The notes under the pieces were generated by a model, which worked only from the letters and a program-made list of their open reading frames with translations, was not told the DNA's origin and ran no database searches. A program made the translations under genes and the position numbers. Below, one piece after another: positions 27,569 to 35,534 of a stretch of 64,000 bases of DNA. Numbering within the stretch: position 1 is the stretch's first letter; each line of letters starts with the position of its first letter. This stretch comes from Corynebacterium uropygiale. Lineage in GTDB: Bacteria; Actinomycetota; Actinomycetes; Mycobacteriales; Mycobacteriaceae. Where the stretch lies: positions 310,001-374,000 of the forward strand of contig NZ_JAKGSI010000003.1 in NCBI RefSeq assembly GCF_021568315.1, in the 5' to 3' direction.

Positions 27569-29425
27569 ATGAACGTGGAAATCGAGGCCGTGCGTGACTT
27601 CCTCGCGGAGGTCGAGCCCTTCAGCCGTGCCGACGCGGACACCCTGAGCGCCCTCGCCCGCGCGGTGACGGTGACCTATCACCCCCGGGGCGAGGTCCTC
27701 TTGGAGCAGGGCCAGCCGGGGGAGACCCTGTTCATCATCCGCTCGGGCGCCGTCGACGTCCTCGATCCCGAGGGCGTCCTCCTGGACCGCCGGGAGGCGG
27801 GGCGCACCGTCGGCTACTCCTCCCTCTTCGGCGATCCCGAGTTTCGCTACCGTGCACTCACCGTGGAGGACAGCCTGCTCATGGCGCTGCCGGGGCGGCT
27901 CGTCCTGGAGGTGGCCTCGGAGCTCCCCGCCGTCGAGCGCTTCTTCTCCTCCCAAACCCGGCGCATCGCCGCCGAAGCCGAGCAGCTTCGCCGTGGCCCC
28001 GCCGAGGAGTTCCTCCACACCCCGGTGCGCTCCCTCATCCAGGGGCCGGCGCTCTCCTGTGCCGAGGCCACGCCCATCCGCGAGGCCGCCCGCCTCATGA
28101 CGGATCACGACGTCTCCTCGCTGCTCATCCTCGGCGAGGGGAACCGGCTGTGCGGGATACTCACCGACCGTGACCTGCGGGGACGCGTCCTCGCGAGGGG
28201 GATGAGCCCGGAACGCCCGGTCCGTAACATCATGACCGCCGATCTCCACAGCATCAGCCCCGAGACGCCCGCCTTCGAGGCCATGCTTCTCATGGCCGAG
28301 CGCCACATCCATCATCTGCCCGTCCTGGACGGCGACGCCACCCTCGGCCTCATTAGCTCGGCGGACGTCATGAGGCTTCTCCACCAGGACCCCATTTACC
28401 TCACCGCCGATCTCTCCCAACGCAGCCTCGAAGATCTCCGCGGCGCTTATCACGATGCCTCCCGCCTGGCGCTCAGCTTCATCGAGCGCGGCTCCACGCC
28501 CGCGGACGTGGCCCAGATCCTCACGACAGTGGCCGGCGCGATCGCCCGTCGGCTCCTCACCCTCGCCGAGGAGCGGCTCGGCCCGCCACCCGTGCCCTAT
28601 GCCTTCATTGCCGTGGGCTCCCAGGGGCGATCGGAGATGGGCCTGGCCTCCGACCAGGACAATGCCCTCATTCTCGACGACGCCTACCGCCCCGAGGAGC
28701 ACGGCCCCTACTTCGAGGCTCTCGCGGAGATTGTCTGCCGCGGTCTCGACGATGCCGGCCAAGTCACCTGCCCCGGGGACATGATGGCGAGCAACCCCCG
28801 CTGGCGGATGACGCTCCGAGAGTGGACGCGGACCTTCCACACGTGGATGACCGCCCCGACCCCCGACGCCCTGCTCAGCACCCAGGTCTTCTTTGACCTC
28901 CGATTCCTGGGCGGAAGCGCACACCTTGCCGAGGAGCTCCGCGCCGACACGGCCGCCCACGCCCAGGTCTCCTCGCGCCTGCACGCCCACCTCGCCGCGC
29001 TGGCTGCGCGTCGAGAGCCCCCGCTGGGATTCTTCCGCGGCTTCGTGCTGGATCGCTCGGGGGAGTATGCCCACACGCTCGACGTGAAGAAGGGAGGGCT
29101 GGCGGCCATCGTCCAATTGGCCCGGCTCTACGCGCTGAGCAGCGGGGTTCTTGCCGTCGACACCCGAACCCGCCTCGCGGAATCCGCCAGCCGGGGCGCG
29201 CTCTCCGGTGATGGGGCGCGTCACCTTACCGATGCCTTCGACGTCCTCGGCTCGCTGAGCCTTCGCCACCAGGCCGAGCAGATGCGCGCGGGCACGCGCC
29301 CCGACTATCACATCGACCCCGCCCACCTCAGCGCGATGGATCGCGAGCATCTCCGTGACGCCTTCCACGTCATCAAGAAGATCCAGGCCTCCTTGGCCAC
29401 CGCCTATCCGATCCGCACCATCTAG
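27569..29425 (+). CDS. cNMP-binding / CBS-pair / DUF294 nucleotidyltransferase-like protein
   Basis: 618 residues from the ATG at 27569; the ATG at 27560 directly abuts a TACACT -10 (27554-27559), so the inner start suits a leaderless mRNA. Order: cyclic-nucleotide-binding-like domain (about 10-125, with GETLFIIRSGAVDVLDPEG), CBS pair (about 150-275, LRGRVLARG...HHLPVLDGDATLGLISSADV), then DUF294 nucleotidyltransferase (GSQGRSEMGLASDQDNALI, about 350-368, with GS and DxD-like acidic residues) and its C-terminal helical part. The role is unproven; the domain set suggests nucleotide-sensing with transferase activity. The DnaQ-like gene begins 22 nt downstream, a pairing seen in many bacteria. 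Confidence 0.88.
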   Translation: MNVEIEAVRDFLAEVEPFSRADADTLSALARAVTVTYHPRGEVLLEQGQPGETLFIIRSGAVDVLDPEGVLLDRREAGRTVGYSSLFGDPEFRYRALTVEDSLLMALPGRLVLEVASELPAVERFFSSQTRRIAAEAEQLRRGPAEEFLHTPVRSLIQGPALSCAEATPIREAARLMTDHDVSSLLILGEGNRLCGILTDRDLRGRVLARGMSPERPVRNIMTADLHSISPETPAFEAMLLMAERHIHHLPVLDGDATLGLISSADVMRLLHQDPIYLTADLSQRSLEDLRGAYHDASRLALSFIERGSTPADVAQILTTVAGAIARRLLTLAEERLGPPPVPYAFIAVGSQGRSEMGLASDQDNALILDDAYRPEEHGPYFEALAEIVCRGLDDAGQVTCPGDMMASNPRWRMTLREWTRTFHTWMTAPTPDALLSTQVFFDLRFLGGSAHLAEELRADTAAHAQVSSRLHAHLAALAARREPPLGFFRGFVLDRSGEYAHTLDVKKGGLAAIVQLARLYALSSGVLAVDTRTRLAESASRGALSGDGARHLTDAFDVLGSLSLRHQAEQMRAGTRPDYHIDPAHLSAMDREHLRDAFHVIKKIQASLATAYPIRTI

Positions 29426-29447
29426 CGCCCGAGCCGCCAGGAGCACC

Positions 29448-30098
29448 ATGTTTCTTCGACGACGCCCCCGCCCAGGCCCCCTCGCCGGCTCGGAGTGGCC
29501 CTCGCCCCGCACGCCGCTGGCGGAGCTGCCGCTGCTTGCCGTGGATATGGAGACCACGGGTCTGCGCCCGGCGCGCCACTCGATCGTGTCCATCGCCTGG
29601 GTGCCCGTCAACGGCCGCAGCATCGACCTCTCCAGGGCGGGGTATCACGTGGTGTCCGGGACCCCGGGGGTGTCCGTGGGTTCCTCCGCGATCATCCATC
29701 AGCTCACCGACGAGGACCTCGCCGCCGGCATTCCGGAGTCGGAGGCGATCGAGCAGCTGCTCCACGCGCTGCGCGGCAGGGTTCTCCTCGCGCACTTTGC
29801 CCCGGTGGAGGAGGGCTTCCTCCGCGCCGCGTGTCGGCGGCACTACCGGCAGACGGTGCGCCTGCCGATCGTCGATACCTTTGTCCTCGAGCGGCGTCAC
29901 ATGGAACGGATGGGAACCTACCCCCGCGGGGAGGACCTGCGCCTTCCGCGGGCGCGCGAGCGCTACAGCCTCCCGCGCTACCCCGGGCACCACGCTCTCC
30001 ACGACGCCCTCGGCTGCGCGGAGCTCTACCTTGCGCAGACGGTGAGACGCGCGGCGACGGGAGAGACATTAGGCGACCTGCCTCACTCCGGCACTTAA
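29448..30098 (+). CDS. DnaQ-like 3'-5' exonuclease (DEDDh)
   Basis: 216 residues from the ATG at 29448 (AGGAG 4 nt upstream). Exonuclease motifs: ExoI LAVDMETTGLRP (Asp and Glu near residues 31-33), ExoII around ALRGRVLLAHFAPVEEGFL, ExoIII HHALHDALGCAELYL with the catalytic His and Asp of the DEDDh class. It is shorter than, and different from, replicative DnaQ and has no helicase or GIY-YIG fusion. It is paired with the DUF294/CBS gene upstream, suggesting work on the same nucleic acid or nucleotide substrate. Orthologues in corynebacteria are named dnaQ2, without proof of a polymerase role. Confidence 0.88.
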   Translation: MFLRRRPRPGPLAGSEWPSPRTPLAELPLLAVDMETTGLRPARHSIVSIAWVPVNGRSIDLSRAGYHVVSGTPGVSVGSSAIIHQLTDEDLAAGIPESEAIEQLLHALRGRVLLAHFAPVEEGFLRAACRRHYRQTVRLPIVDTFVLERRHMERMGTYPRGEDLRLPRARERYSLPRYPGHHALHDALGCAELYLAQTVRRAATGETLGDLPHSGT

Positions 30099-30119
30099 GG
30101 GCAGGCTAGGATACCCACC

Positions 30120-30926
30120 ATGCGTTATGGACGAATCGCCACCCCTGAGGGAATGTGCTTCTGCGTTATCGAGGGGGAGGGGGAGGACCCCGCCCAGCTC
30201 ACCGCCCGTCAGATCGAGGGAACCCCGTTCACCGAGCCGGCCTTTACAGGCAAAGAGTGGCCGCTCTCTGAGGTGCGGGTCCTGGCCCCCATGCTGCCGA
30301 GCAAGATCGTTGCCATCGGTCGCAATTATGCGGATCACGTCGCGGAGGTCTTCAAGAAGTCCGCGGAATCCCTGCCACCGACCCTCTTCATTAAGCCCCC
30401 GACGGCCGTCATCGGGCCGGAGCAGCCCATCCGCATTCCGGACTTCGCGACGAACGTCGAGTTCGAGGGAGAGCTCGCCCTCGTGATTGGCCGGCCGTGC
30501 AAGAACGTCGCGGCGGATCAGTGGCGCCAGGTGGTGCGCGGTTACACCATCGTCAACGATGTCTCCTCCCGGGACCTGCAGTTCTCCGATGGGCAGTGGG
30601 CGCGCGCCAAGGGCATTGACACGTTCTGCCCGCTGGGCCCGTGGATCGAGACGGACCTCGATGCCATCGACGTAGAGGACCTACCCATCAAGGCCCACCT
30701 CACCCACGAGGGCTCCACGCAGATCAAGCAGGATTCCAACTCCCAGCAGATGATCATGAGCATCGGCGAGATCATCGAGTTCATTACCGCTTCCATGACC
30801 CTCCTCCCGGGCGATGTCATCTGCACCGGCTCCCCGGCGGGCACCGAGGAGATGGTCCCCGGCGACGTCATCGAGGTGGAGATCCCGGGTCTCGGCCGGC
30901 TGCGCAACCCCGTCGCCCGGGCCTAG
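30120..30926 (+). CDS. odx: Oxaloacetate decarboxylase, FAH-fold (Cg1458/Odx type)
   Basis: 268 residues. Fumarylacetoacetate-hydrolase fold: LPSKIVAIGRNYADHVAEV, then FEGELALVIG with the metal-binding glutamates, NDVSSRDLQ, and FITASMTLLPGDVICTGSPAG. The whole sequence closely follows C. glutamicum Cg1458, a Mn2+-dependent soluble oxaloacetate decarboxylase, and the place upstream of gltX is the same. A role in trimming oxaloacetate to pyruvate is therefore likely; other FAH-fold hydrolase activities are possible. TAGGAT (30107-30112) lies 7 nt before the ATG, so the mRNA is probably leaderless. The stop overlaps the convergent isochorismate synthase gene by 4 nt. Confidence 0.88.
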   Translation: MRYGRIATPEGMCFCVIEGEGEDPAQLTARQIEGTPFTEPAFTGKEWPLSEVRVLAPMLPSKIVAIGRNYADHVAEVFKKSAESLPPTLFIKPPTAVIGPEQPIRIPDFATNVEFEGELALVIGRPCKNVAADQWRQVVRGYTIVNDVSSRDLQFSDGQWARAKGIDTFCPLGPWIETDLDAIDVEDLPIKAHLTHEGSTQIKQDSNSQQMIMSIGEIIEFITASMTLLPGDVICTGSPAGTEEMVPGDVIEVEIPGLGRLRNPVARA

Positions 30927-32038
30927 AGCCCCAGCGCGGTCATGATGGTGCGAAGCTTGGCGCTCGTCTCCTCGAACTCGGCCTGCGGGTCCGAGTCCGC
31001 GACGATCCCGCCGCCAGCCCACGCCCGGGCCGCGTGCCCGCCGCGGTAGACCTCCGCGCACCGGATCGCGACCATGTACTGCCCATCCCCCTGGGCATCG
31101 CACCAGCCCACCGCCCCGGCATAGAAGCCGCGGGCGGTTTCTGCTGTGCGGATGATCTCTTCTGCGGCCTCCGTCGGCGTGCCGCAGATTGCCGGCGTCG
31201 GGTGCACGGCGAGCGCGAGCTCCAGCGCCGTCGTCCGCGAATCGCGCAGCGTGCCCTCGATGGGGGTGGCGAGGTGCCACATCTCGCTCGTCTTCATGAG
31301 CTCCGGGTGGCGGGGGATGCGCAGGTCCTCGCACAGGGGGCTCAAGGCCTGCCGCATGTGCTCGACGACGAAAGCATGTTCCCCCAGGTCCTTGGCGGAG
31401 GTCTGAAGCTGGTGGCAGACGAGGGCATCGCGGTCCCGGTCCGGGTGCCGCGGGGCGGAGCCGGCGAGGGGATAGGCGCTCACGCGGGTGCCCTGGCGCC
31501 GGATGAGGACCTCGGGGGAGGCCCCGACCAGCATGGAGCCCTCGAAGCGGCCGCCGGCGGGGGAGAGGTCGGCGATGAATCCATCCCGGTGGGTGGAGTG
31601 ATCGATGAGCCGCGCCGCCACGAGGAGGGGGTCCACCGGCGGGTCGAAAGCGATATCCACCGCGCGGGCGAGGACGACCTTCTCCAGGCGGGTGCGCTGG
31701 ATCGTCGCGACGGCGGAGCGGATCCTTTCCACGTGCTCCTCCGGTCGGGGGTCGAGCCCGGACACCTGGGCATGAAGCTGGGATCCCGGCCCCATGCGGT
31801 AGTAGGAGTGCGGCTCGAGCGGCCCGCTTTCCCGAATGATGTGGCGGGGCACGGTGAGCGCCGCCGGATCGCTGCGAAGGAAGGGCAGCGCGCCGACCAC
31901 CATCTCGACCTTCCCGCCGCGGAGGGCAGAGACCGCCTCCTCGGGGTCGGAGAACTGGTCGATTGAGCCCTGGGTTCGCACCGATCCGTCCACGCGGGAG
32001 AGCAGAAAATCAGGGGCAGTGGTAGGGCGTGAACACAT
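30923..32038 (-). CDS. menF: Isochorismate synthase (chorismate-binding family)
   Basis: 371 residues. Chorismate-utilising core: [67 protein letters not shown] with the active-site His, and [20 protein letters not shown] with Mg2+-binding acidic residues. The Lys and Ala/Leu pattern and the short N-terminus fit isochorismate synthase (EntC/MenF) rather than TrpE or PabB. With no siderophore genes nearby, menaquinone synthesis is the likelier use. ATG at 32038; TAGAAT on the minus strand (32047-32052) ends 8 nt before it. Divergent from gltX with only 29 nt between the two start codons. Confidence 0.82.
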   Translation of the reverse strand: MCSRPTTAPDFLLSRVDGSVRTQGSIDQFSDPEEAVSALRGGKVEMVVGALPFLRSDPAALTVPRHIIRESGPLEPHSYYRMGPGSQLHAQVSGLDPRPEEHVERIRSAVATIQRTRLEKVVLARAVDIAFDPPVDPLLVAARLIDHSTHRDGFIADLSPAGGRFEGSMLVGASPEVLIRRQGTRVSAYPLAGSAPRHPDRDRDALVCHQLQTSAKDLGEHAFVVEHMRQALSPLCEDLRIPRHPELMKTSEMWHLATPIEGTLRDSRTTALELALAVHPTPAICGTPTEAAEEIIRTAETARGFYAGAVGWCDAQGDGQYMVAIRCAEVYRGGHAARAWAGGGIVADSDPQAEFEETSAKLRTIMTALGL

Positions 32039-32046
32039 GTGGAACC

Positions 32047-32060
32047 ATTCTAGCTACCAT
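32047..32060. promoter_or_regulatory. Back-to-back -10 elements of menF and gltX
   Basis: Leftward -10 TAGAAT occupies 32052-32047 and rightward -10 TACCAT occupies 32055-32060, only 2 nt apart. Each is 7-8 nt from its own start codon (32038 and 32068). Any -35 must lie inside the opposite gene's 5' end. Confidence 0.65.
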
Positions 32061-32067
32061 AGCCATC

Positions 32068-33561
32068 ATGACTGACGTACGTGTTCGCTTTTGTCCTTCC
32101 CCCACCGGAACACCCCACGTGGGCATGGTCCGCACGGCCCTGTTCAATTGGGCGCAGGCCCGGCACACTGGCGGAAAGCTCATCTTCCGCATCGAAGATA
32201 CGGATGCCGCGCGGGATTCGGAGGAGTCCTACCAGGCCATCATTGATTCCCTGACCTGGCTGGGCTTGGACTGGGATGAGGGCGTCGTGAAGGGCGGGCC
32301 GCATGAGCCGTACCGGCAGAGCCTCCGCGGGAAGATCTACCAGGATGTGCTGAAAAAGCTCATCGACGCGGGCGAGGTCTACCCGGCCTACTCGACGGCG
32401 CAGGAGGTGGAGGAGCGGCACCGCGCCGCCGGCCGAGACCCCAAGCTGGGCTATGACAATTTTGATCGCGATCTCACCGAGGAGCAGATCGCCGCCTTCG
32501 AGGCCGAGGGCCGCAAGCCGGTGTGGCGCCTGCGCATGCCAGAGAAGACGTGGGCGTGGCATGACCTCGTGCGTGGGGACATGGAGTTCGCTCCCTCGAC
32601 GCAGCCGGATTATGTGGTGGCGCGTTCCAATGGTCAGCCGCTGTACACGCTCGTCAACCCCGTCGACGACGCCCTCATGGGCATCACCCACGTGCTGCGC
32701 GGCGAGGACCTGCTGTCCTCCACCCCGCGCCAGCTGGCACTCTATGAGGCGCTCATCCGCATCGGGGTGGCCGAGACGATTCCGACCTTCGGCCACCTGC
32801 CCTTCGTCATGGGCGAGGGCAACAAGAAGCTCTCCAAGCGCGATCCGCAGTCGAACCTCTTCAACCACCGGGACGCCGGCATCATCCCCGAGGGCATGAT
32901 CAACTACCTGGCTCTGCTCGGCTGGTCGTTGAGCAAGGACCAGGACATCTTCAGCGTGGAGGAGTTCGTCGAGCACTTCGACGTCTCCGATGTCCTCGGC
33001 AATCCTGCCCGGTTCGACCAGAAGAAGCTCGAAGCGATCAACGCCGACCACATCCGCCGCCTCTCCCCGGAGGAGTTCGAGCGCCGCCTGCGCGACTACC
33101 TCACGGAGTTCACGGATTTCCCGGAGGACTACCCGGCCGAGAAGTTCGCGATCGCCGCGCAGCTCGTGCAGACCCGGATCAAGACTCTCGGCGACGCCTA
33201 CGGGCTCCTCTCCTTCCTCGTCACCAAGGATGAGGACCTCACCCTTGACGAGAAGTCCGCGCGCAAGAACCTCAAGGAGGACGCCGTGCAGGCTCTCGAC
33301 GAGGGGATCGCGGCGCTGGAGGGCGTGTCCGAGTGGACCACGGAGGAGATCGAGAAGGCGCTGAGCGGCGCCCTCATCGAGAAGCTGGGCCTGAAGCCTC
33401 GGAAGGCCTATGGGGCGCTGCGTGTTGGTGTCACGGGCGCTGCTGTCTCCCCGCCGCTCTTTGAGTCCATGGAGCTGCTGGGCCGGGAGTCCACCCTCGC
33501 CCGACTGAAGGCCGCCCGGAGCCAGACCCCGTGGGCCTCCGCGCAGCAGAACGGAGCCTAG
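32068..33561 (+). CDS. gltX: Glutamyl-tRNA synthetase (probably non-discriminating)
   Basis: 497 residues from the ATG at 32068; the frame extends to 32029 but that would overlap menF. Class I signatures: [17 protein letters not shown] (HIGH variant HVGM, residues about 16-19) and KKLSKRD (KMSKS variant, about 257). [17 protein letters not shown] and the C-terminal anticodon-binding helical domain are intact. With GatB in the same window and tRNA-Gln directly downstream, the enzyme most likely charges both tRNA-Glu and tRNA-Gln. TACCAT (32055-32060) 7 nt upstream indicates leaderless transcription. tRNA-Gln begins 167 nt after the stop. Confidence 0.97.
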   Translation: MTDVRVRFCPSPTGTPHVGMVRTALFNWAQARHTGGKLIFRIEDTDAARDSEESYQAIIDSLTWLGLDWDEGVVKGGPHEPYRQSLRGKIYQDVLKKLIDAGEVYPAYSTAQEVEERHRAAGRDPKLGYDNFDRDLTEEQIAAFEAEGRKPVWRLRMPEKTWAWHDLVRGDMEFAPSTQPDYVVARSNGQPLYTLVNPVDDALMGITHVLRGEDLLSSTPRQLALYEALIRIGVAETIPTFGHLPFVMGEGNKKLSKRDPQSNLFNHRDAGIIPEGMINYLALLGWSLSKDQDIFSVEEFVEHFDVSDVLGNPARFDQKKLEAINADHIRRLSPEEFERRLRDYLTEFTDFPEDYPAEKFAIAAQLVQTRIKTLGDAYGLLSFLVTKDEDLTLDEKSARKNLKEDAVQALDEGIAALEGVSEWTTEEIEKALSGALIEKLGLKPRKAYGALRVGVTGAAVSPPLFESMELLGRESTLARLKAARSQTPWASAQQNGA

Positions 33562-33605
33562 TCCTCGATTTGTGGCTCCGATGTGGGGTCGGGAACGGGG
33601 CAAAG

Positions 33606-33639
33606 AGGGGCACTGTGGCGAGCGCTAAAATGTGCCCCT
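33606..33639 (+). terminator. Weak hairpin after gltX
   Basis: AGGGGCAC (33606-33613) can pair with GTGCCCCT (33632-33639) across an 18-nt loop. There is no T-tract, so terminator function is doubtful. Confidence 0.3.
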
Positions 33640-33649
33640 ACCAGGCGAT

Positions 33650-33679
33650 TTGTGGAGCTACGGGGATTGTGGTTATATT
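33650..33679 (+). promoter_or_regulatory. Candidate promoter of tRNA-Gln/tRNA-Glu
   Basis: TTGTGG (33650-33655), 18-nt spacer, TATATT (33674-33679), about 50 nt upstream of tRNA-Gln. Confidence 0.55.
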
Positions 33680-33728
33680 AATCCCCGTTGCACGGCGCAG
33701 GGATGACCTGCTCCCCAGATCGCAACGA

Positions 33729-33800
33729 TGGCCTATGGTGTAATTGGCAACACAACGGTTTCTGGTACCGTCATTCTAGGTTCGAGTCCTGGTAGGCCAG
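33729..33800 (+). tRNA. tRNA-Gln(CTG)
   Basis: 72 nt. Acceptor TGGCCTA (33729-33735) pairs with TAGGCCA (33793-33799); discriminator G. Anticodon loop TTCTGGT gives CTG, reading CAG codons. T-arm GGTTCGAGTCC is standard. The 3' CCA is not encoded. In an organism without GlnRS it would be mischarged by GltX and amidated by GatCAB. Confidence 0.95.
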
Positions 33801-33823
33801 CTTCGGTTTATTCTGACCGATCC

Positions 33824-33896
33824 GCCCCGTTCGTCTAGCGGCCTAGGACGCCGGCCTCTCACGCCGGTAACACGGGTTCAAATCCCGTACGGGGTA
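33824..33896 (+). tRNA. tRNA-Glu(CTC), copy 1
   Basis: 73 nt. Acceptor GCCCCGT pairs with ACGGGGT (terminal G-T wobble); anticodon loop CTCTCAC gives CTC, reading GAG. T-arm GGGTTCAAATCCC. It lies 23 nt after tRNA-Gln, probably co-transcribed, and is identical to the copy at 34099-34171. Confidence 0.96.
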
Positions 33897-33901
33897 CTAC
33901 C

Positions 33902-33936
33902 AGCCCGGTCTTTCTTCGGAAAGGCCGGGCTTTTCT
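33902..33936 (+). terminator. Terminator after tRNA-Glu copy 1
   Basis: AGCCCGGTCTTTC, TTCG tetraloop, GAAAGGCCGGGCT, then TTTTC. Strong intrinsic terminator. Confidence 0.92.
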
Positions 33937-34049
33937 CTGTGCTGACATGGGACGGCTGCGGGAGAAGGGAAGCGTGCGTCAGGGGGCGGGCGAGCGCGTG
34001 TGTGGAGCCTTGGGGTTGAAGCTGAAAAAACACGTTTCTACCTGGGGAT

Positions 34050-34079
34050 TTGGTGAATAACGCACGTGTCGTTTAATCT
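34050..34079 (+). promoter_or_regulatory. Candidate promoter of tRNA-Glu copy 2
   Basis: TTGGTG (34050-34055), 18-nt spacer, TAATCT (34074-34079). It lies 19 nt before tRNA-Glu copy 2, consistent with independent transcription. Confidence 0.5.
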
Positions 34080-34098
34080 TCTGTCTTGTTCCGCTTCG

Positions 34099-34171
34099 GC
34101 CCCGTTCGTCTAGCGGCCTAGGACGCCGGCCTCTCACGCCGGTAACACGGGTTCAAATCCCGTACGGGGTA
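34099..34171 (+). tRNA. tRNA-Glu(CTC), copy 2
   Basis: 73 nt, identical at every base to the copy at 33824-33896 with anticodon CTC. It is preceded by its own candidate promoter and followed by an identical terminator. Confidence 0.96.
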
Positions 34172-34176
34172 CTACC

Positions 34177-34210
34177 AGCCCGGTCTTTCTTCGGAAAGGC
34201 CGGGCTTTTG
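34177..34210 (+). terminator. Terminator after tRNA-Glu copy 2
   Basis: Same hairpin as after copy 1: AGCCCGG (34177-34183) with CCGGGCT (34200-34206), inner CTTTC-TTCG-GAAAG, then TTTTG. Confidence 0.9.
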
Positions 34211-34649
34211 TGATATATCCCACCCTCCCGCGAGGCTATGGCGGAGTACACTCAGGGGCAGCGAGGCACGCTAGCGGCCCCGCCCCCAAGGAACTATCAC
34301 CACAACGGAAAGGGGAGTGTATGGCAGAACGTCACACTCTGAACCCTGACCGCAGCGATCGGCAGTTGTAGCACAAGCGGCATTGCCATAATCCAGACTT
34401 CCACCCCGCAATTCTCGCGAGAAGCAGGAGCTTGACTACCACATGATGATCGCTCAGCGTCAGATGAGCTGCATCACGACCGTCATACTCGTGCACAGTG
34501 GCCTTTAGTCCCCCTCAGGGTCACGCGGACGCTACGAGAAGCATAGGCGCTCAGCTAGGACGAACACTGCGCCCGCTTCCGTAGGGAAGAAACCTCCGCC
34601 TTCGCCACGATCGGGACGAGAGTGAAGGCGCGATGACAGCAAAGAATTC
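34211..34649. other. Unassigned region between tRNA-Glu and ltbR
   Basis: No convincing gene on either strand. The base composition is less G+C-rich than the surroundings and stop codons are frequent in all rightward frames. A -10-like TACACT (34247-34252) is followed by the strong ribosome site AAAGGGGAG and the 16-codon ORF at 34321. A fragment at 34443-34508 encodes 22 residues beginning MMIAQRQMSC, and upstream codons in that frame read EKQELDYH. This could be a decayed gene, a small-peptide locus or a small RNA. Confidence 0.4.
34321..34371 (+). CDS. Possible 16-residue ORF (MAERHTLNPDRSDRQL)
   Basis: ATG at 34321, TAG at 34369-34371. AAAGGGGAG (34310-34318) sits directly upstream, better than many real genes here. 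There is no homologue that I recognise. It may be the intact start of a longer, broken gene, a leader peptide, or chance. Confidence 0.25.
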   Translation: MAERHTLNPDRSDRQL

Positions 34650-34682
34650 GCCCGCCTGGGAGACCGCAAGCCCCAGGCGGGC
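34650..34682. terminator. Hairpin downstream of ltbR
   Basis: GCCCGCCTGGG (34650-34660) pairs perfectly with CCCAGGCGGGC (34672-34682). It lies 52 nt beyond the ltbR stop; on the ltbR strand GAATTCTTTG follows. Confidence 0.65.
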
Positions 34683-34733
34683 GTCATGCTGTGTGGGCGG
34701 CGGGTGCGCGTCGGCACCCACAGGGGGTGGAAC

Positions 34734-35450
34734 TTAGAGCGCGTTGGAGAGCTCCGTGGCGGCAGCGAGGAGCTGCGTGCCCCACTTCTCCCCGGGGTGT
34801 GGGCGAAGGCGGTCGGCCGGGCCGGAGATGGAAAGGACCGCGACGAAGAGGCCGTTGCCCTCGAAGACGGGGGCGGAGAGGCTGGCCAGGCCGATTTCGC
34901 GCTCGGAGACGGACTCGGACCAGCCGCGCGCCCGGACGTCTTCGAGGTCCTTTTCGGTGAAGACGGCGTGGGGGAGGATGGTGTGCCGCAGTCCTGGGGA
35001 GGAATAGGCGAGGAAGATCTTCGCAGCGGAGCCCGCGGTGAGCGCCATACGGGCGCCGACGGGGACCGTATTGTGGAGGCCGACCGGCGGCTCCTGGGAG
35101 GCAATGCACGTCCGGGTGGTGCCCGTGAGTTGGTAGAGCTGCACGGACTCGTTGGTGGTGGCCATGAGGGAGGCCATGATCGGGGTGGCGGCGTCGATGA
35201 GTTGATCCTTGCCGCCGATACTCAAACTCGAGAGCGCGGGGCCCACCGACCAGCGTCCGTCGGACGTGCGGGCGAGGAGGCGGTGCGTTTCCAGCGCGGT
35301 GGCGAGGCGGTGCGCGGTGGCGCGGGGAAGTTCGGTGGCTTCGCAGAGTTCAGCGAGTGAGCGAGGTTGCGCAGCAACAGCAGTCATGATGGCGACGGCT
35401 CGGTCGAGCACTTTGATTCCGGAGCTGGCGGTTACGCTATACTGTCCCAT
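34734..35450 (-). CDS. ltbR: IclR-type regulator of leucine genes, LtbR
   Basis: 238 residues. An N-terminal winged helix ([42 protein letters not shown], about residues 10-55) is followed by an IclR effector domain (about 75-235) with [35 protein letters not shown] and [16 protein letters not shown]. It matches C. glutamicum LtbR (Cg1486) in sequence and in its divergent position to leuCD; LtbR represses leuB, leuCD and tryptophan genes there. TAATAT on the minus strand (35457-35462) ends 6 nt before the ATG, so the mRNA is probably leaderless. Confidence 0.92.
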   Translation of the reverse strand: MGQYSVTASSGIKVLDRAVAIMTAVAAQPRSLAELCEATELPRATAHRLATALETHRLLARTSDGRWSVGPALSSLSIGGKDQLIDAATPIMASLMATTNESVQLYQLTGTTRTCIASQEPPVGLHNTVPVGARMALTAGSAAKIFLAYSSPGLRHTILPHAVFTEKDLEDVRARGWSESVSEREIGLASLSAPVFEGNGLFVAVLSISGPADRLRPHPGEKWGTQLLAAATELSNAL

Positions 35451-35534
35451 ACCACGATATTAACATTCCATATATTGAGAATCCACCCTCCAGCCCGAGG
35501 GCGTGCACTCAGCGAGAAAGAGGTGACTCAACCC
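35451..35534. promoter_or_regulatory. ltbR-leuC intergenic control region
   Basis: 84 nt, A+T-rich at 35457-35480. Leftward -10 TAATAT (35457-35462) for ltbR and rightward -10 TATATT (35471-35476) for leuC lie 8 nt apart. A repressor bound here would cover both. The location is where LtbR acts in C. glutamicum; the exact operator is inferred, not read. Confidence 0.55.

Larger units (their letters stand above)
33824..34209 (+). repeat. 110-bp duplication: tRNA-Glu plus terminator
   Basis: Bases 33824-33934 and 34099-34209 are identical through the tRNA, the 5-nt spacer and the whole terminator, then diverge at once. The 164 nt between them and the flanks are unrelated. Confidence 0.9.

Noticed and set aside
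27542..29623. 693-codon open frame on the minus strand opposite the DUF294 gene
   Set aside because: Same codon-shadow effect; the plus-strand protein shows all expected domains.
33824..34209. att sites of an integrated element
   Set aside because: The repeat spans a whole tRNA and terminator, only 164 nt lie between the copies, and no integrase is present. Tandem duplication is simpler.
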